From: Punctularia strigosozonata HHB-11173 SS5
Taxonomy: Eukaryota; Basidiomycota; Agaricomycetes; Corticiales; Punctulariaceae
Reading direction: 5' to 3'
Assembly: GCF_000264995.1 (NCBI RefSeq)
Contig: NW_006767442.1
Location: 1,564,552 to 1,628,551, forward strand
Length of the DNA stretch: 64,000 nucleotides
A model generated the notes under the pieces. It did no database searches. It was not told the DNA's origin and saw only the letters and a program-made list of their open reading frames with translations. This document shows positions 33,664 to 45,420 of this stretch, piece by piece (the first letter of the stretch is position 1; each line of letters starts with the position of its first letter). The position numbers and the translations under genes are program-made.

Positions 33664-35219
33664 ATGGCGCATACGTACAACTTCCGCACTCGGAAATCAC
33701 CTGTTCAACCTTCCCCACCAACTATACAAACTGCGACAACTCGCAGATCGAAAGCTACCCAGAGAGAGCCAGCGTCTTCGAAAAACCAGAAGAAGGCCGT
33801 TGCTCAAGTCAAGGTCACGCCTGCTTCTACCCGACGATCTAAGCGAGGTCGTGCTGCGGAAACGAGCGAAGAGCGACCCAGAAAACGAGGTCGGTCGAAC
33901 GATGAACTACTACGCTTAGACGTTTGGCCGCAGCCCCTCCCTACGCGACAGTCTAAGCGAGGTCGGCCTATCGGACCAAGCGAAGAGAGCATACGAAAAC
34001 GCCGTCGGGCAAATGCCGAACCACCAACATCAGACACCAGGCCAGGAACTAGGTTTCAGGGCAAGATGGGGGATCACGAACGCTGGCAAGGGTTGCAGGA
34101 GATGCGAGGGGACGCAGATCATGTTAGGAGGCTCGTCGCTGAAATGGAAGATGCTCTGTTACGTACGATCCCACTCGTCAGGGATGTACTTGTGGACATT
34201 GAACGCCGAGACGCTCGACGCGGAGAAACTCTGGAGGAGCTCCTTGGATATAAGGATGCTGCCGTACAAATCGATCCGTATGTTATCCTGTTCTTGCTGC
34301 ATCTCCTACGACCGCTCACGCGGCTCGACACAGTTCAGCTGAAAAGGAGCATAGTATGCCCTTCGTAGGCGGCCGACGGCCAGACGAAACACGAAAAGTC
34401 AAGAGGGAGGAGTTGAAGGCCTTTATCGAGTCATTCCAGCACATTTACGCCGAGATCAGTGGCGAAGCCACAATGACATATCCGCGCGAGGACTTACGCG
34501 CAGTGACCACGCTCTGTCAAAAGTGGAGCGAGGTTAACCCATCTTTACACGATTGTGGACGCAGCGTGGACCAGCAGGCCCGCTACGACTCGGACAAGGT
34601 TTTGCGACCTAGACCTCGCATCGGCGCGGACGAGCAAGGCTATCCCTATCACGACTGGAGTGCTTGCCAGCCCGAGACTTGGCCTTTCACATGGCTGCAG
34701 AGGGAACGTCTTGTGATGCAGCAGCTCGGGATGAGATTCGATAACATCGCCATTGACGCCGACATTCGTCTTCTCCCAGCGCCCCTATGCCCGCGGCGAC
34801 CCAGAGTGTTTGCTAGGCAGCACGAAATTCAGTTCTCCGATATCCCGCAGACAATCCATTCCGCGCTTGAACGCTGGTACCGGATCTACGGACGATGTTC
34901 GGAGTGCATCGTCCGGGCGATGCGAACCTTTCCCCCTTGGATCATTAAAGTCTTCAAGGAAGATGAACTTGTGGATGGTAATCCTGTATTTGCCAACACC
35001 CTAGACGACGAGCTGGTGGAATGGGACGAGACATGCAGGCGGTGGCGTCATCTCGTCTTAGATCACTATCGCTGGATACCAGTTCAGGACTTGGAGGAGA
35101 GATCTAGTGACAGCGCTGCTAATCTCGAGATACTCAACGGAACGGTCGATACACCGGTCCCTTACGATCGCTGGGCTTGGACTCGTATCGACGTGCGGAC
35201 ACTCCTTAACGCACAATGA
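33664..35219 (+). CDS. Array module 4, gene A
   Basis: Exons 33664-34277 and 34334-35219, 499 aa. It begins MAHTYNFRTRKSP, so the NLRAR of copies 1-2 is NFRTR here, as in copy 5. Basic modules: TRRSKRGRAAETSEERPRKR and TRQSKRGRPIGPSEESIRKR. The C-terminal domain keeps PRPRIGADEQGYPYHDWSAC, IYGRCSECIVRAMRTFPPW, VDGNPVFANTLDDELVEWDE and RRWRHLVLDHYRWIPVQDLE. Leader and first half of exon 1 are nearly identical to copy 5. Conserved cysteines are present. It looks intact. Confidence 0.85.
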
Positions 35220-36349
35220 ATGTTGCGTAATCGCGTGTCCGTCCACACTATGGCTATTTGTTGTATCAGTACTATCATCAATTCTCTTTTCAGCAATCGA
35301 CCTTCCATCTCCCTGATTACGGTGCTAACACCTTCTTGTCAAACTTCCGATGCACTGTGTGCGCCAATATTGGCGTGCGGTGCGCTATCGGGACCGCGCC
35401 GGAAATATATACCTACTACATAAGGCTAAGCATCCGGGAACATCACGTGAGCTACGTCACATTACCGTCACAGTCCTAATTTGGTAAAAACGACTGTCCC
35501 TCCGCGACGACGAGCTGCGTTCAATCCGCCCAACGTACATCCGACTATATTAGACTACCAGCCTACAAAAACAGTGAATTGCTTCACCTCCGATGATGCA
35601 GCTGCATTGGCATCAGCTGCATTTCCCCGATGAGACCACTCTGACTTTGTCCGAATTCTCATTTCACAGCTAGTTCGGTGTTGATATTGGGAAATCCGTA
35701 GGTGGCAGTATCAAAGACAACGCTCAGGAGTCCCGGAGAGTGCACAGTGAGCAACGAGGACGACGACGAGGCGACACGTCAAACCAAGCAGCCGTAAATT
35801 GCCTTTTTCGGAATGTCACGCTAATCATGTGATGTTCCCGGATCGTGCATGAGCTTAGCCTTAAGTACTGACGAAGGTCGGCCGGGCAGCAGCCCCGGGC
35901 TGTACATCGTACAGCAGCCAGTGTTGCACTGAATGTTGATGACGACACGTGCTGCGGGCGTCAGCGCGGGATCGTCGACGATCATCTTCAACAGTGGCAT
36001 TGACTGGACCCTCACACCCGACAATGCTAATCTTAGTATTGGCTCACCGTCTGAAATACATTCATCTAGGCACGCCTCTGTATCGCGCACCACCGAAACA
36101 TCCAGTTCAGCAGTCGCCGGTCGCAACGTTGGGCTACGGGACGGGAGCATGTAAAACCCTGTTTTGTGCTCTTCAATCGCCATTTTGTGGCCTGCCGTTT
36201 ATATTACCTGGAACCGGACGTGGTGGCCGTGATCACAATGGCTGCTGTTTAAGCCACAACGCTCTTGGGCCATCTGGTATCACTGTATATATTCTGGTCG
36301 CTCCCGCATATCTCCTCCCTTCCTTTTGGACTTTATCTCATCCGCATTT
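35220..36349. other. A4-B4 spacer, enlarged by a MITE-like insertion
   Basis: About 1,130 bp against 570-690 bp in the other modules. Subtracting the 439-bp element at 35423-35861 restores the usual length. The B4 promoter shows GTGGCCGTGATCACAATGGC near 36222 and TATATA at 36286-36291, about 64 bp before the start. Confidence 0.6.
35423..35861. mobile_element. MITE-like DNA element with TA target duplication
   Basis: Terminal inverted repeats of about 40 bp. The left end reads AGGCTAAGC then ATCCGGGAACATCACGTGA; the right end read in reverse complement is AGGCTAAGC, nine extra bases, then ATCCGGGAACATCACATGA. TA flanks both ends (35421-35422 and 35862-35863), which suggests a Tc1/mariner-type target duplication. 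The 439-bp interior has no transposase frame, so it is non-autonomous. Confidence 0.7.
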
Positions 36350-39202
36350 ATGGCGCCAACGCTACGGCCTTCGTCACAGGGGTTGGCGAACTACAAACTA
36401 TTCGCTCAACGCGCGTCCCTGAGGTATGAACTGCGACATACTTCCACCGCTTGGGGCTTCCTGCAATCTGCTACGAGGGCCGTGCCGCATTTGGTTTTCA
36501 AGGCTCCGTCTAGGTCTAGCGCCCAAAGCTCTGACGATGTTCAAGCTTGGCGTATCTGGCGTGACATATCCGGAACTCTGCACGCTAGTGCACAAGAAAT
36601 TCGTGAGTGGCGCATGGTACAGGGTGAACAGCGACTTATATACGGCTTGCAGCGGACTCGTCATCCACTGCTGTCGCCTTGATCCTCAAGGGCCCGGGAG
36701 AAGGAGCGCACAAAAAAGAGGTGGTTTGCATATCCCCGAGGAGCAAGGCCGCTCATATCAGCGTGAGTGTGAACCTATATACGTTACTCAGATCTGACCG
36801 CCCGACATCACAGATTAACAACGAAGAGATTGAGGCCGGGAAACTACGTACATTGTGCCCTGACGACACTGTACGCATCGATGGAAACGGTGCGTGTTCT
36901 GCGCTCTTGTTGCTGGAGTTTCACTCTTATCCCGCTCTAGAGTATGTTTATCGTGATCTCGTGAATGTCGGAGACTATCCAACGCACCGAGAACGGTACG
37001 ATATTGGACTTTCTATAGGACGTGGAGCTGAAGGATGTAGGTCATAAACAGTGGTTCATCGCACGGTCAGCCTGACTCCTGAATGTCTCCTTGTATCAGT
37101 TGTCGACCTCGCCACCTGCATCACAACCGGACGTATGGTCGCCATCAAGACTGTCCAGATGGATTTCAAAACGTTCAATAAACACGCCAACGAGGTTCGC
37201 CTTTGGGAAGGGCTTCATCATCCGAACGTGAATGAGATGGTTGATTGGTATCGAGATCCCGAGAAACCCACGCTTCTATGTGAGTCCACCTCCATTGCAC
37301 CATCCTTCAGGATGCTCACTTCCTAGCATGAACGTGAATTCAGGCACTGTATCCCTTTTGGCCGGTCACCAGTCTTTGTACCATTACGTTGCACGTTGGG
37401 GAAGACTTCGTGAGCCTCCCTGATGAACACGATATGCTCAATCACTAACCTCTCGATGAATATCAGCCGAGAAAAACGCCAAGCCCGTCGTAGCTCAAGT
37501 TATTGAAGGTTTAATGGCGAGTCTCCTATGTGCGTTGATCGCGGTCACATTCGTCTGACAGTTATCGGCAGTACATCCATTCGGAAGGGTTTCTCCACCG
37601 CGACATCAAAGCCGAGGTTCGTTCACACTTTCCTTGCCCGCACGTTAATAACCGGACTCACAAAGCTACTGCCCAGAACATCCTCGTCTTCCACAAAGAT
37701 GATTCAGGCGTCCTGACCGTCAAGATCAGCGATTTTGGAACGTGCATTCCGATTGACAAGAACCCGGATGCGATAGTGGTCGGTGACGATCTCATGTGAA
37801 CTCTTCATAAGCTCATGCGCCGACATCCAGGATCACGCGGGTAGCGGAAATTGGGCCGCACCTGAAGTGGCATTCGGGCGTAACAACGAGATCAGCGAGG
37901 CCTTTTGTGTGGGAGGTGTTATGTTCTTTTGGTAGGCCATGGTACTGCATTTCCCACTCCATGCTGACGCGTCTGCCAGCTTATACAGAAGACGGCCATT
38001 CCACGTTCAAGAAGGAGCGACCGACATAGTCGCCCAGATCACGACCAGGCAGTCGCAACTTGCGATCATAGGAAATGAGGACGAGGACGATGAGATAAGC
38101 GAAGAGGACGATGATAATAAACGACCCGGCGGTGACGGTGAGTCAAAAAGTTGTACTTCACATTATATCATTAACGTTGATTTTCCGCAACTCTACAGCT
38201 CGGCGCTTGCTTCGTGGGCTGCTCAAGGAGGATCCTGACGAGCGTTGGGATTTAATGACTGCAAAGGCATCCCCTTGGCTACAAGGGTGCACAATCCCAA
38301 AAGGGCGCGTCACGCCTCTCGCTCCCAACCATCCGCTTGCCCACAACCTCGTCGCTTACATCCACTGCCGCGCCTTGGACCCTGCTTCTATCCCCGAGCA
38401 ATACCAGCCTGGACAACAGCCGGCGCCGGTGGAGGAAGTTACGCCACAGATACAGCCGGGAGCCGCTGACAACTATACTCGAGGCTCTACGGAATCCCTG
38501 TCTACCCATGCGCTGTCCTCAGTCACGTTACGCATCCAGGAGAGTATGAGGTCTGCTACTCCACCTGCTACTCCAGGACCAACTGCCGCCGCACCTAACG
38601 ATGTCCGAAGACACCGCTCAATCCATCGTCGGTCGTTGTCGCCGTTGCCTGGCCCGTCCGCCTATGAGATTCCTTCCGGAGGCAGCCCTGCTCCAGCCCT
38701 GGGTTCAGCGCAAAACGCCGGACCGAGCCGCCTAGCTCGTGAACACGAGTCGACGGAGCCGCTTTTCACGCCCGTCGTAGAGGACGTCGAGCATGTCGAG
38801 ATTGTCCCAGTATCAGTGTCAAAAGCGGTGTTTGAGCACGTACCGGTCCCTACGCTGGACGCCGCTATGGACGTTGATCGTGTCCCGGGGGCAGCCGAAG
38901 AGCTGGGATTTGCGGGCGCCGACATCTTGCCAGCCGCAGTGACCTTGCACGCGGCCCCTCGTCCTACAGGTACTCGGACACGTGCTCGCGCAGGGAAAGG
39001 CGTCTCCTCCTCTTCCCCGAAACCACCTGTCAGGCGCTCGGCTCGCATTCGTGATCAGTGCGCTGGTATTGTTGGGGGGAAAACTGCCGCACCTCGCGGT
39101 GCGCAGGCCGCGTCCGGGGGGAAGGTGAAGGTTGCGACCGGCGAGAAGAGGAAGCTGGGCGCGAGGGTTGAGAAGATCAGCAAGAAACGTAAGACGGATT
39201 AA
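36350..39202 (+). CDS. Array module 4, gene B: CHK2-like kinase
   Basis: Same exon plan. It starts MAPTLRPSSQGLANYKLF. FHA-like part: HTSTAWGFLQSA and INNEEIEAGKLRTLCPDDTV. Kinase motifs: IGRGAEG loop, VAIK, YIHSEGFLHRDIKAE (about 37571-37616; the usual KPE is KAE), NILVF, KISDFGTC (about 37723), NWAAPEVA, RRLLRGLLKEDPDERWDL...SPWLQGC. The donor of the intron inside the late lobe has moved by a few bases (GTAGGC at about 37932) and yields FFCLYRRRPF in place of the FILFKKRPF-type junction; the frame is kept. The linker is shorter and acidic (NEDEDDEISEEDDDN). The tail ends VRRSARIRDQ...SKKRKTD. Catalytic lysine and aspartates are kept. Confidence 0.85.
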
Positions 39203-39869
39203 GCACCGTATCACAGACTGTATGTACCTTATGATGTGGTCCATATGTATTATGCAATATCTTCGACGACGACGAGCTTGAACGAGGCCTGGTGATCGTG
39301 ACATGAAGGTGAATTCATCGCTGTATGAATCAGATCTGGTAAACTGAACCAAAGGATGAGTTACGGAGCCTTTTTTTCGTGACAGGTGATGAGCGGGACG
39401 GATGCTCTGACTCTTTCCATCCCGTTCGGGGTGCAATCAACGATTCAACTCAGGATGTCCGGTTTGTTCAACGCGTGTTTTAGACCACGTGGCTTCCGAG
39501 AGACATTGTACTCGATCTGCTCAGACCCAACCGGCAATATGAGGAAGCATCGCCTGAATATTGTCAACTTGCTTCTTAGCATGGCATGATAACTGTTTGA
39601 TACGCATTCTGGATATCGTATCGACTCGGTGTTGTAGTCGCAGGGGCTGTCTCACTCGTGAACACATCGAACGGCACTTCGTCTCTTTTCGCAACGGCTA
39701 CCGTACCTACCGAAGAACGATTGCTTGTACACTTCGACAGTTACGTCGAAAAATAACCGGAGTTGGATCTTGTAACATTCGGAAGCGGGTGAGTTCAAGC
39801 CGGCGACACGCATGGCCATTGGTGCGATCGTGGCTCACGGTACTATAAACTCTGTTGAATGCAGGTAGC
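39203..39869. other. Spacer between modules 4 and 5, leader of A5
   Basis: About 670 bp, nearly identical to the A4 leader from about 39480 on. The leader intron runs from GTGAGT near 39789 to GAATGCAG. An in-frame TAA precedes the ATG in the spliced leader. Confidence 0.5.
39485..39492 (+). promoter_or_regulatory. CCACGTGG box upstream of A5
   Basis: Conserved block GACCACGTGGCTTCCGAGAG, 385 bp before the A5 start. Confidence 0.5.
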
Positions 39870-41419
39870 ATGGCGCATACGTACAACTTCCGCACTCGGA
39901 AATCACCTGTTCAACCTTCCCCACCAACTACGCAAACTGCGACAACTCGCAGATCAAAAGCTACCCAGAGAGAGCCAGCGTCTTCGAAAACCCAGAAGAA
40001 GGCCGTTGCTCAAGTTAAAATCACGTCTGCTTCTACCCGACGATCCAAGCGAGGTCGTGCTGCTGAAACAAGTGACGAGCGACCCAGAAAACGACGTCGG
40101 TCGAACGATGAACCACCACACTCGGACGTCAGGCCGCAGCCTCTCCCTACGCGACGACCTAAGCGAGGTCGGCCTTTCGAACCAACCGAAGAGCGCGTAC
40201 GAAAGCGACGTCGGGCGAATGACGAACCGCCTAGATCAGACTCCAGGTCGAGAACTAGGCGTCAAGAAAAGCGGAGAAATGGACGCTTGTTAGAAATGCG
40301 GAAGATGCGAGGGGACGCAGATCGCGTCAGGAGGCTCGTCGCCGAAACGGAGGATTCTCTGGCTCGTATGATCCTCCTCGTCCGGCATGTGCCGGTGGAC
40401 ATTGAACGCTGGGATGCTCGGCACGGAGATCCTCCGGGGGTGCCCCTTGGACATAAGGATGCCGCCGTCCAAATCGATCCGTACGTGGTCCTCATCTGAA
40501 TTTACCTGCATCTTTTCACGCGGCTCGACACAGTTCGACCGAGAAGGAGGATAGTATACCTCTCGAGGACGACCAAGGGCTGGATGACACTCGAGAGGTC
40601 ACAACGGAGGAGTTGAAGGCCTTTGTCCAGTCATTTCGACGTATTCGCTCCAGGGTCAATGAGGAAGCTGCGACGGCGTTCTCGCGCGAAGACGTGCGGG
40701 CAGTGACCACGCTCTCGGAAGACTGGAGCGAGGAGCACCCAGCTCTGCACGACTGTCGACGCAGCGCGGATCAGCAGGCGCGCTTCGACACGCACAAAAT
40801 ATTGCAACCCAGACCCCGCATCGGCGTGGACGAGCAGGGCCATCCCTACAACGACTGGAGTGCTTGCCAACCCGAACCACGGCCACGCAAGCGGCTGCAG
40901 CGGGAACGAGTCGTAATGAGCCAACTCTGGATGCGATTCGATCACCTCGTCCCTGAAACCGACGTTCGCCTTCACCCAGCACCCATTTGCCCGCGGCAAC
41001 CCAGAATCTTCGCCGACCAGCATCAAGTCCGATTCTCGGATGTGCCACAGACAGTCCATTATGTACTGGAACGCTGGCACCGCACCTACGGACGATGCTG
41101 CGATTGCATTGTCAGAGCGATGCGGACCTTCCCCCCCTGGATCATGAAGACACACGAGGCAGACGAATCTATGGATGGTAACCCCGTTTTTACAAATAAC
41201 TTGGACGACGAGTTGGTGGAATGGGATGAGACAAGAAGACGCTGGCGTCATCTCGTGCTGGACCACTATCGCTGGATACCGGTTCATGACTTGGAGGAGA
41301 GGACGAACGATAGCACCGCTGATCCGGAGATCCTCAATGGAACGACTGATGTCCCTGTTCCTGAAGATGACTGGGCTTGGACTCGTGTAGACTTGAGTAC
41401 ACTCCGCGGTGTCTATTAG
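39870..41419 (+). CDS. Array module 5, gene A
   Basis: Exons 39870-40480 and 40534-41419, 498 aa. It starts MAHTYNFRTRKSP. Basic modules: TRRSKRGRAAETSDERPRKR and TRRPKRGRPFEPTEERVRKR. The C-terminal domain has PRPRIGVDEQGHPYNDWSAC (the H of FHDW is N), TYGRCCDCIVRAMRTFPPW, MDGNPVFTNNLDDELVEWDE and RRWRHLVLDHYRWIPVHDLE. Close to A4 in the leader and N-terminal half, less so in the C-terminal half. It looks intact. Confidence 0.85.
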
Positions 41420-41990
41420 AATAAGTATACGACATCGTGTGATCTTCCGTTCCGCGTACACATAGCAAGAGGCCAATGATCTTATGGAGTAATTCGCCGG
41501 CCCGCGTAGTTGTTGCTCGGGCCACTAGTTGGGCACGTGGATCCAATATGTTTCCTCGGCGGCGCCACCACTGGTTCAAGTAGGGCGTTCTCTACTTCCT
41601 ACAATAACATTATGCACATATCTTCAATAACTCGACAACCCGATGCGCGACCGAGACTCCGGATGAGGGCATGTAGATCCACTGGCATGCAGAAAGGACT
41701 AAAGTCAGACGGAGTCGTCTAGGCGCAGGCTGCAGCACTTGCATTGCACCATCCAACCTTGGTCACATACCACAGACCCTCTGGTTTGGAACATCCCCTA
41801 AATACCGGACTGTGGCCTTCCATAGACGTCAGCTCGTGATCGGATGTTGGTTGGTGGCCGCGATCACAATGACTGCTACTGAAGCCACACGTCTTGTGGG
41901 CCATTTGCTTTGCAGCGCCGTACATATATACCCGTCGTCTCCGAAAGGTTCGTCCCCTTTTCTCTCCTTTCAACCTTACCCCCTCAAATT
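41420..41990. other. A5-B5 spacer with B5 promoter
   Basis: About 570 bp, with GTGGCCGCGATCACAATGAC near 41853, GGGCCATTTGCTTTGC near 41898 and a TATATA box at 41925-41930, about 66 bp before the B5 start. No gene seen. Confidence 0.5.
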
Positions 41991-44810
41991 ATGACGCGGA
42001 CATTACGATCATCGTTTCAGGGGCTAGCGAACCTCAAAGTATTCGCTCAACGCGCTTCCCTCAGATACGAACTGCGGCACACGTCAACCGCCTGGGGCTT
42101 CTTCCAGTCGTCTGCGAAAGCCATGCCGCATGTTCTGCTGAACACTTCGTCCCACACTAGCCCTACCGACATTCAGGATTGGCTGATTTGGCGTGACAAA
42201 TCCGGGACTTTGCAAGCTAGCACGCCGACAACTCGTGAGTGGCACACTTTCTCCGATGAATAGCAGTTCATCTCTTCGGAATGCAGCGAATAGATCATCA
42301 ACTGCTCTAGCTGTAATTCTGAAGGGTCCGGGCGAAAGGGAAGGCACAGTGGCAATCTGTATGTCAAGAAGGAGCGAAACCGCGACCATGAGTGTGAGCG
42401 CGACCACAATCACACCATATAGTTCGATCTAACAAATGGCAGATCAACGGCGAAGAAATGGTGCTCGGACGTCTGTACACGCTGTCGCCGGACGACAGTG
42501 TCCACATCGATGGCAACGGTATGCGTTTCTCGTTAAACTTAGAAGAATCGCTCTCATTCAACTGCACAGATTTTGTATATCGGCTGCTTACACATCTCGG
42601 GGATGATCCGAGGAACAAAAACAACTACGTCAAGCAACTGCAAATCGGGAGCGGGGCAGAAGGAGGTTGGTCATGAATAGTCGTTAGCCGCGCCTCAATC
42701 GCGTCCTGAATGTCTGCTTTGTTTCAGTCGTCTCCATGGCCAGATGTACCACGACCGGATGTATGGTTGCCATCAAGAAGGTGCAGATGCGCCATGGTTC
42801 TTTCGAGAAATATGCCAATGAAATCCGTCTTTGGGAGGGACTTCATCATCGTAATGTGAACTCCATGGTCGATTGGTATAGAGATCCCGACAAGCCTGCG
42901 CTCCTATGTGAGTTCACTTACATGCCGCACTCCGTGCTGAATCTCACTCCCACCTCGATCTCTCATAAAAGATATTGTCTCTCACTTGGCTCCCCATCAG
43001 TCTCTGTACCATTACATTGAACGTTTCGGCGGACTTGGTGAGTCTCCTGCCCCCGCGGAGTTCGCGCTGTGTTAGTCTGATGGCCTGCCAGCGGAGGAAC
43101 TTGCCAAACCTGTACTAGCTCAAATTATTGATGGTCTTACGGTAGTCTCGCGATAGACGCTTTTTTTCCAGGCTCGCTGACGACTTTTTTGCAGTACATG
43201 CATGCGCAAGGGTTCCTCCATCGCGACATCAAACCTGAGGTTAGTGTGTTGTTGTCGTCCCCGTTTCGAGTCTGGGTCTCATGAGACAGTAGAATATCCT
43301 CGTCTTCCACATAGATGAATCGGGCGTGCTCACCGTTAAGATAACCGATTTTGGGACGTGCATCCCGATCAACGAGAATCCCGACGCCAATGTGGTTAGT
43401 GGGCGTTCATCTGATACTGTTATATCTCACGTTCTCGGATTCCAGGACCGTGCGGGTACTGCCAATTGGGCTGCGCCTGAGGTGGCAATATCGCGGAATA
43501 ATGAGATCAGCGAGGCTTTCTGTGTAGGAGGCGTCATGTTTTTCATGTGGGTTGAACAATCACATTCTATAAGATCTTGACTGACGTAAATGAACCAGTC
43601 TGTTTGCCGAACGCCCGTTTCTTGTCAGCGACCAAGCGAACGATATGGCCGAGATGATCAGGACCAGGCTTTCACAACTCGATCGCATAGGACCAGATGA
43701 AGATGACGAGGAAATGGATCATGAGGATACGGACCACCACCGCCCTACTCGGGGGGACGCCGACCGCGAAGACGACCCGCTCACCCGCAGCGGTATGTCA
43801 ACACTCCTGTGATTAAAGATGTGTCCTCATCGGCGTCGAATTTGTTAGCTCGACGCTTACTTCACGGGTTACTCAAGGAAAACCCTGCGGAGCGCATGAA
43901 CCTGATTCAAGCACGGCAGTCCTCTTGGTTGCAAGGTTGCGCAGTTCCACAAGCGCGCGTCCAACCTCTGTTCTCTCGCCACCCTCTAGCTCATAACCTT
44001 TTCGCCATTCTTCAATGCCACTCCTTGGATCCGCCACCTATCCCGAGGCTATACACACCTGGAGTCCCTGTGGTTCGCGTTCTGCGGCGGCTCCGCACGC
44101 CGATTTCGAACTACCTCCGAGGCTCGACGGAGCCCCTCGCCTCTCCCGGGTCGCCCATTTCCGACGCCGTGGGTGCTATAGGTTTTCCTCGATCGAATCG
44201 CACGCCAGGTTCCACTGGCCTGCTCTCCGCACATCATTCGTCAACTACGATGCCGGTACACGTGAAGACCGAAACAGTTTATGATATCGACTTGGCCACC
44301 CCTCCAACATCTCTCGCGCTCCCAGGTATTAATAGAGCGGGACCTGCAACTCCATGCTCAACTCTACGCGCGACTCCTGCGCTGCCTATCGGCCAGGAGC
44401 ACGTCGAGCGTGCTGCGGGTGCCAAGCCAGTGCCAAGCGCGGTCTTGGAACATGAACCCATCTCCGCGCCGGACGCCGCTGTGACCGTTGACGGCGTTCG
44501 TGATGCAGCCGAAGAACCAGAAGTTGCGGACGCCGACGCTTTGCCAACTGCAGTTGTCTTGGAGGCTTCTCGCCCTCGACGTACTCGGGCTCGTGCTCGC
44601 GCAGAGAAAGGCGCCTCCTTCTCTATCCCGAAACTACCTGTCAGGCGCTCGTCTCGCATTCGCGACAGGCGCGCCGGTACGGCTGGTGAGAAGTTCGCCG
44701 CATCTTACGGCGCGCAGGCTGCGTCCGGGGTCAAGGTGGAGGTGACCGGCGAGAAGAGGAAGCTGGGCACGCGGGTAGAGGAGATCAGCAAGAAACGCAA
44801 GACTGATTGA
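41991..44810 (+). CDS. Array module 5, gene B: CHK2-like kinase
   Basis: Same exon plan. It starts MTRTLRSSFQGLANLKVF. FHA-like part: HTSTAWGFFQSS and INGEEMVLGRLYTLSPDDSV. Kinase motifs: IGSGAEG loop, VAIKKVQM, QSLYHYIERFGGL, YMHAQGFLHRDIKPE (about 43195-43240), NILVF, KITDFGTC, DRAGTANWAAPEVA, and a clear AT/T splice giving LFAERPFLV. The end of the kinase domain is RRLLHGLLKENPAERMNL...SSWLQGC. The linker is acidic (DEDDEEMDHEDTD). The tail carries VKTETVYDIDLAT, related to the motif in B2 and B3, and ends VRRSSRIRDR...SKKRKTD. Catalytic residues are intact. Confidence 0.87.
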
Positions 44811-45420
44811 GCAATCTCTGTGTCTTCCGATATGATGTACCACAATTTGTTCTAATGTATCGCAGAATGTATGTACCTTATGATCCATGGTCTATGTGAG
44901 GCAATATCTTCGACGACGATGAGCGATTGGGACGAGGGTGCTCAAGGCAAGAGGGTGACATGACGGTCAACTTACCACTATATGAATCAAGATTGGTAAA
45001 ATGAGCGGACGGAGTGCATGGACTATGGATCCGTTGTTTCTGAAATCCATGACAGAGCTGAGAGTGATAAGGGGGACGGAACCGTACGCGTCAAATCCAT
45101 CCTTTTTGTCTGCGCCAGTGTACGTCCCCATGGCGCGGTCGTACGTTGGAATCCAACTATGAGGGCACAGATCATCCTCTCTTGTCGTAGCCTGGCCTCT
45201 CGGATCATCTTCATGGATTCAGCGCGTCGCTGTTACCCGTTGTAGAGGCAGAGTGTGTCTCACTCGTGAACCAAACGATCATCGAGGTCGAAAGGGCACA
45301 TCCATCAAGTATCAGTTAGTGTTGAACCTTTCCGTGCCCTATTTCGCCGTGAGCGCAACCATTTGCCAGTGGCTCTTACAGACGGCTGGAGCTCACTACT
45401 TCATCAGTTGCATAATCGAC
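44811..45420. other. Spacer between modules 5 and 6
   Basis: About 610 bp. It lacks the CCACGTGG block found before A1 to A5. A GTGTCTCACTCGTGAACC stretch near 45253 still resembles the A4/A5 leader, so the leader is diverged rather than absent. Confidence 0.45.

Noticed and set aside
33501-33689. Conserved minus-strand frame before A4 and again before A5 (39707-39895)
   Set aside because: The two leaders are nearly identical DNA, so conservation is not evidence of coding; it overlaps the leader intron and start of A.
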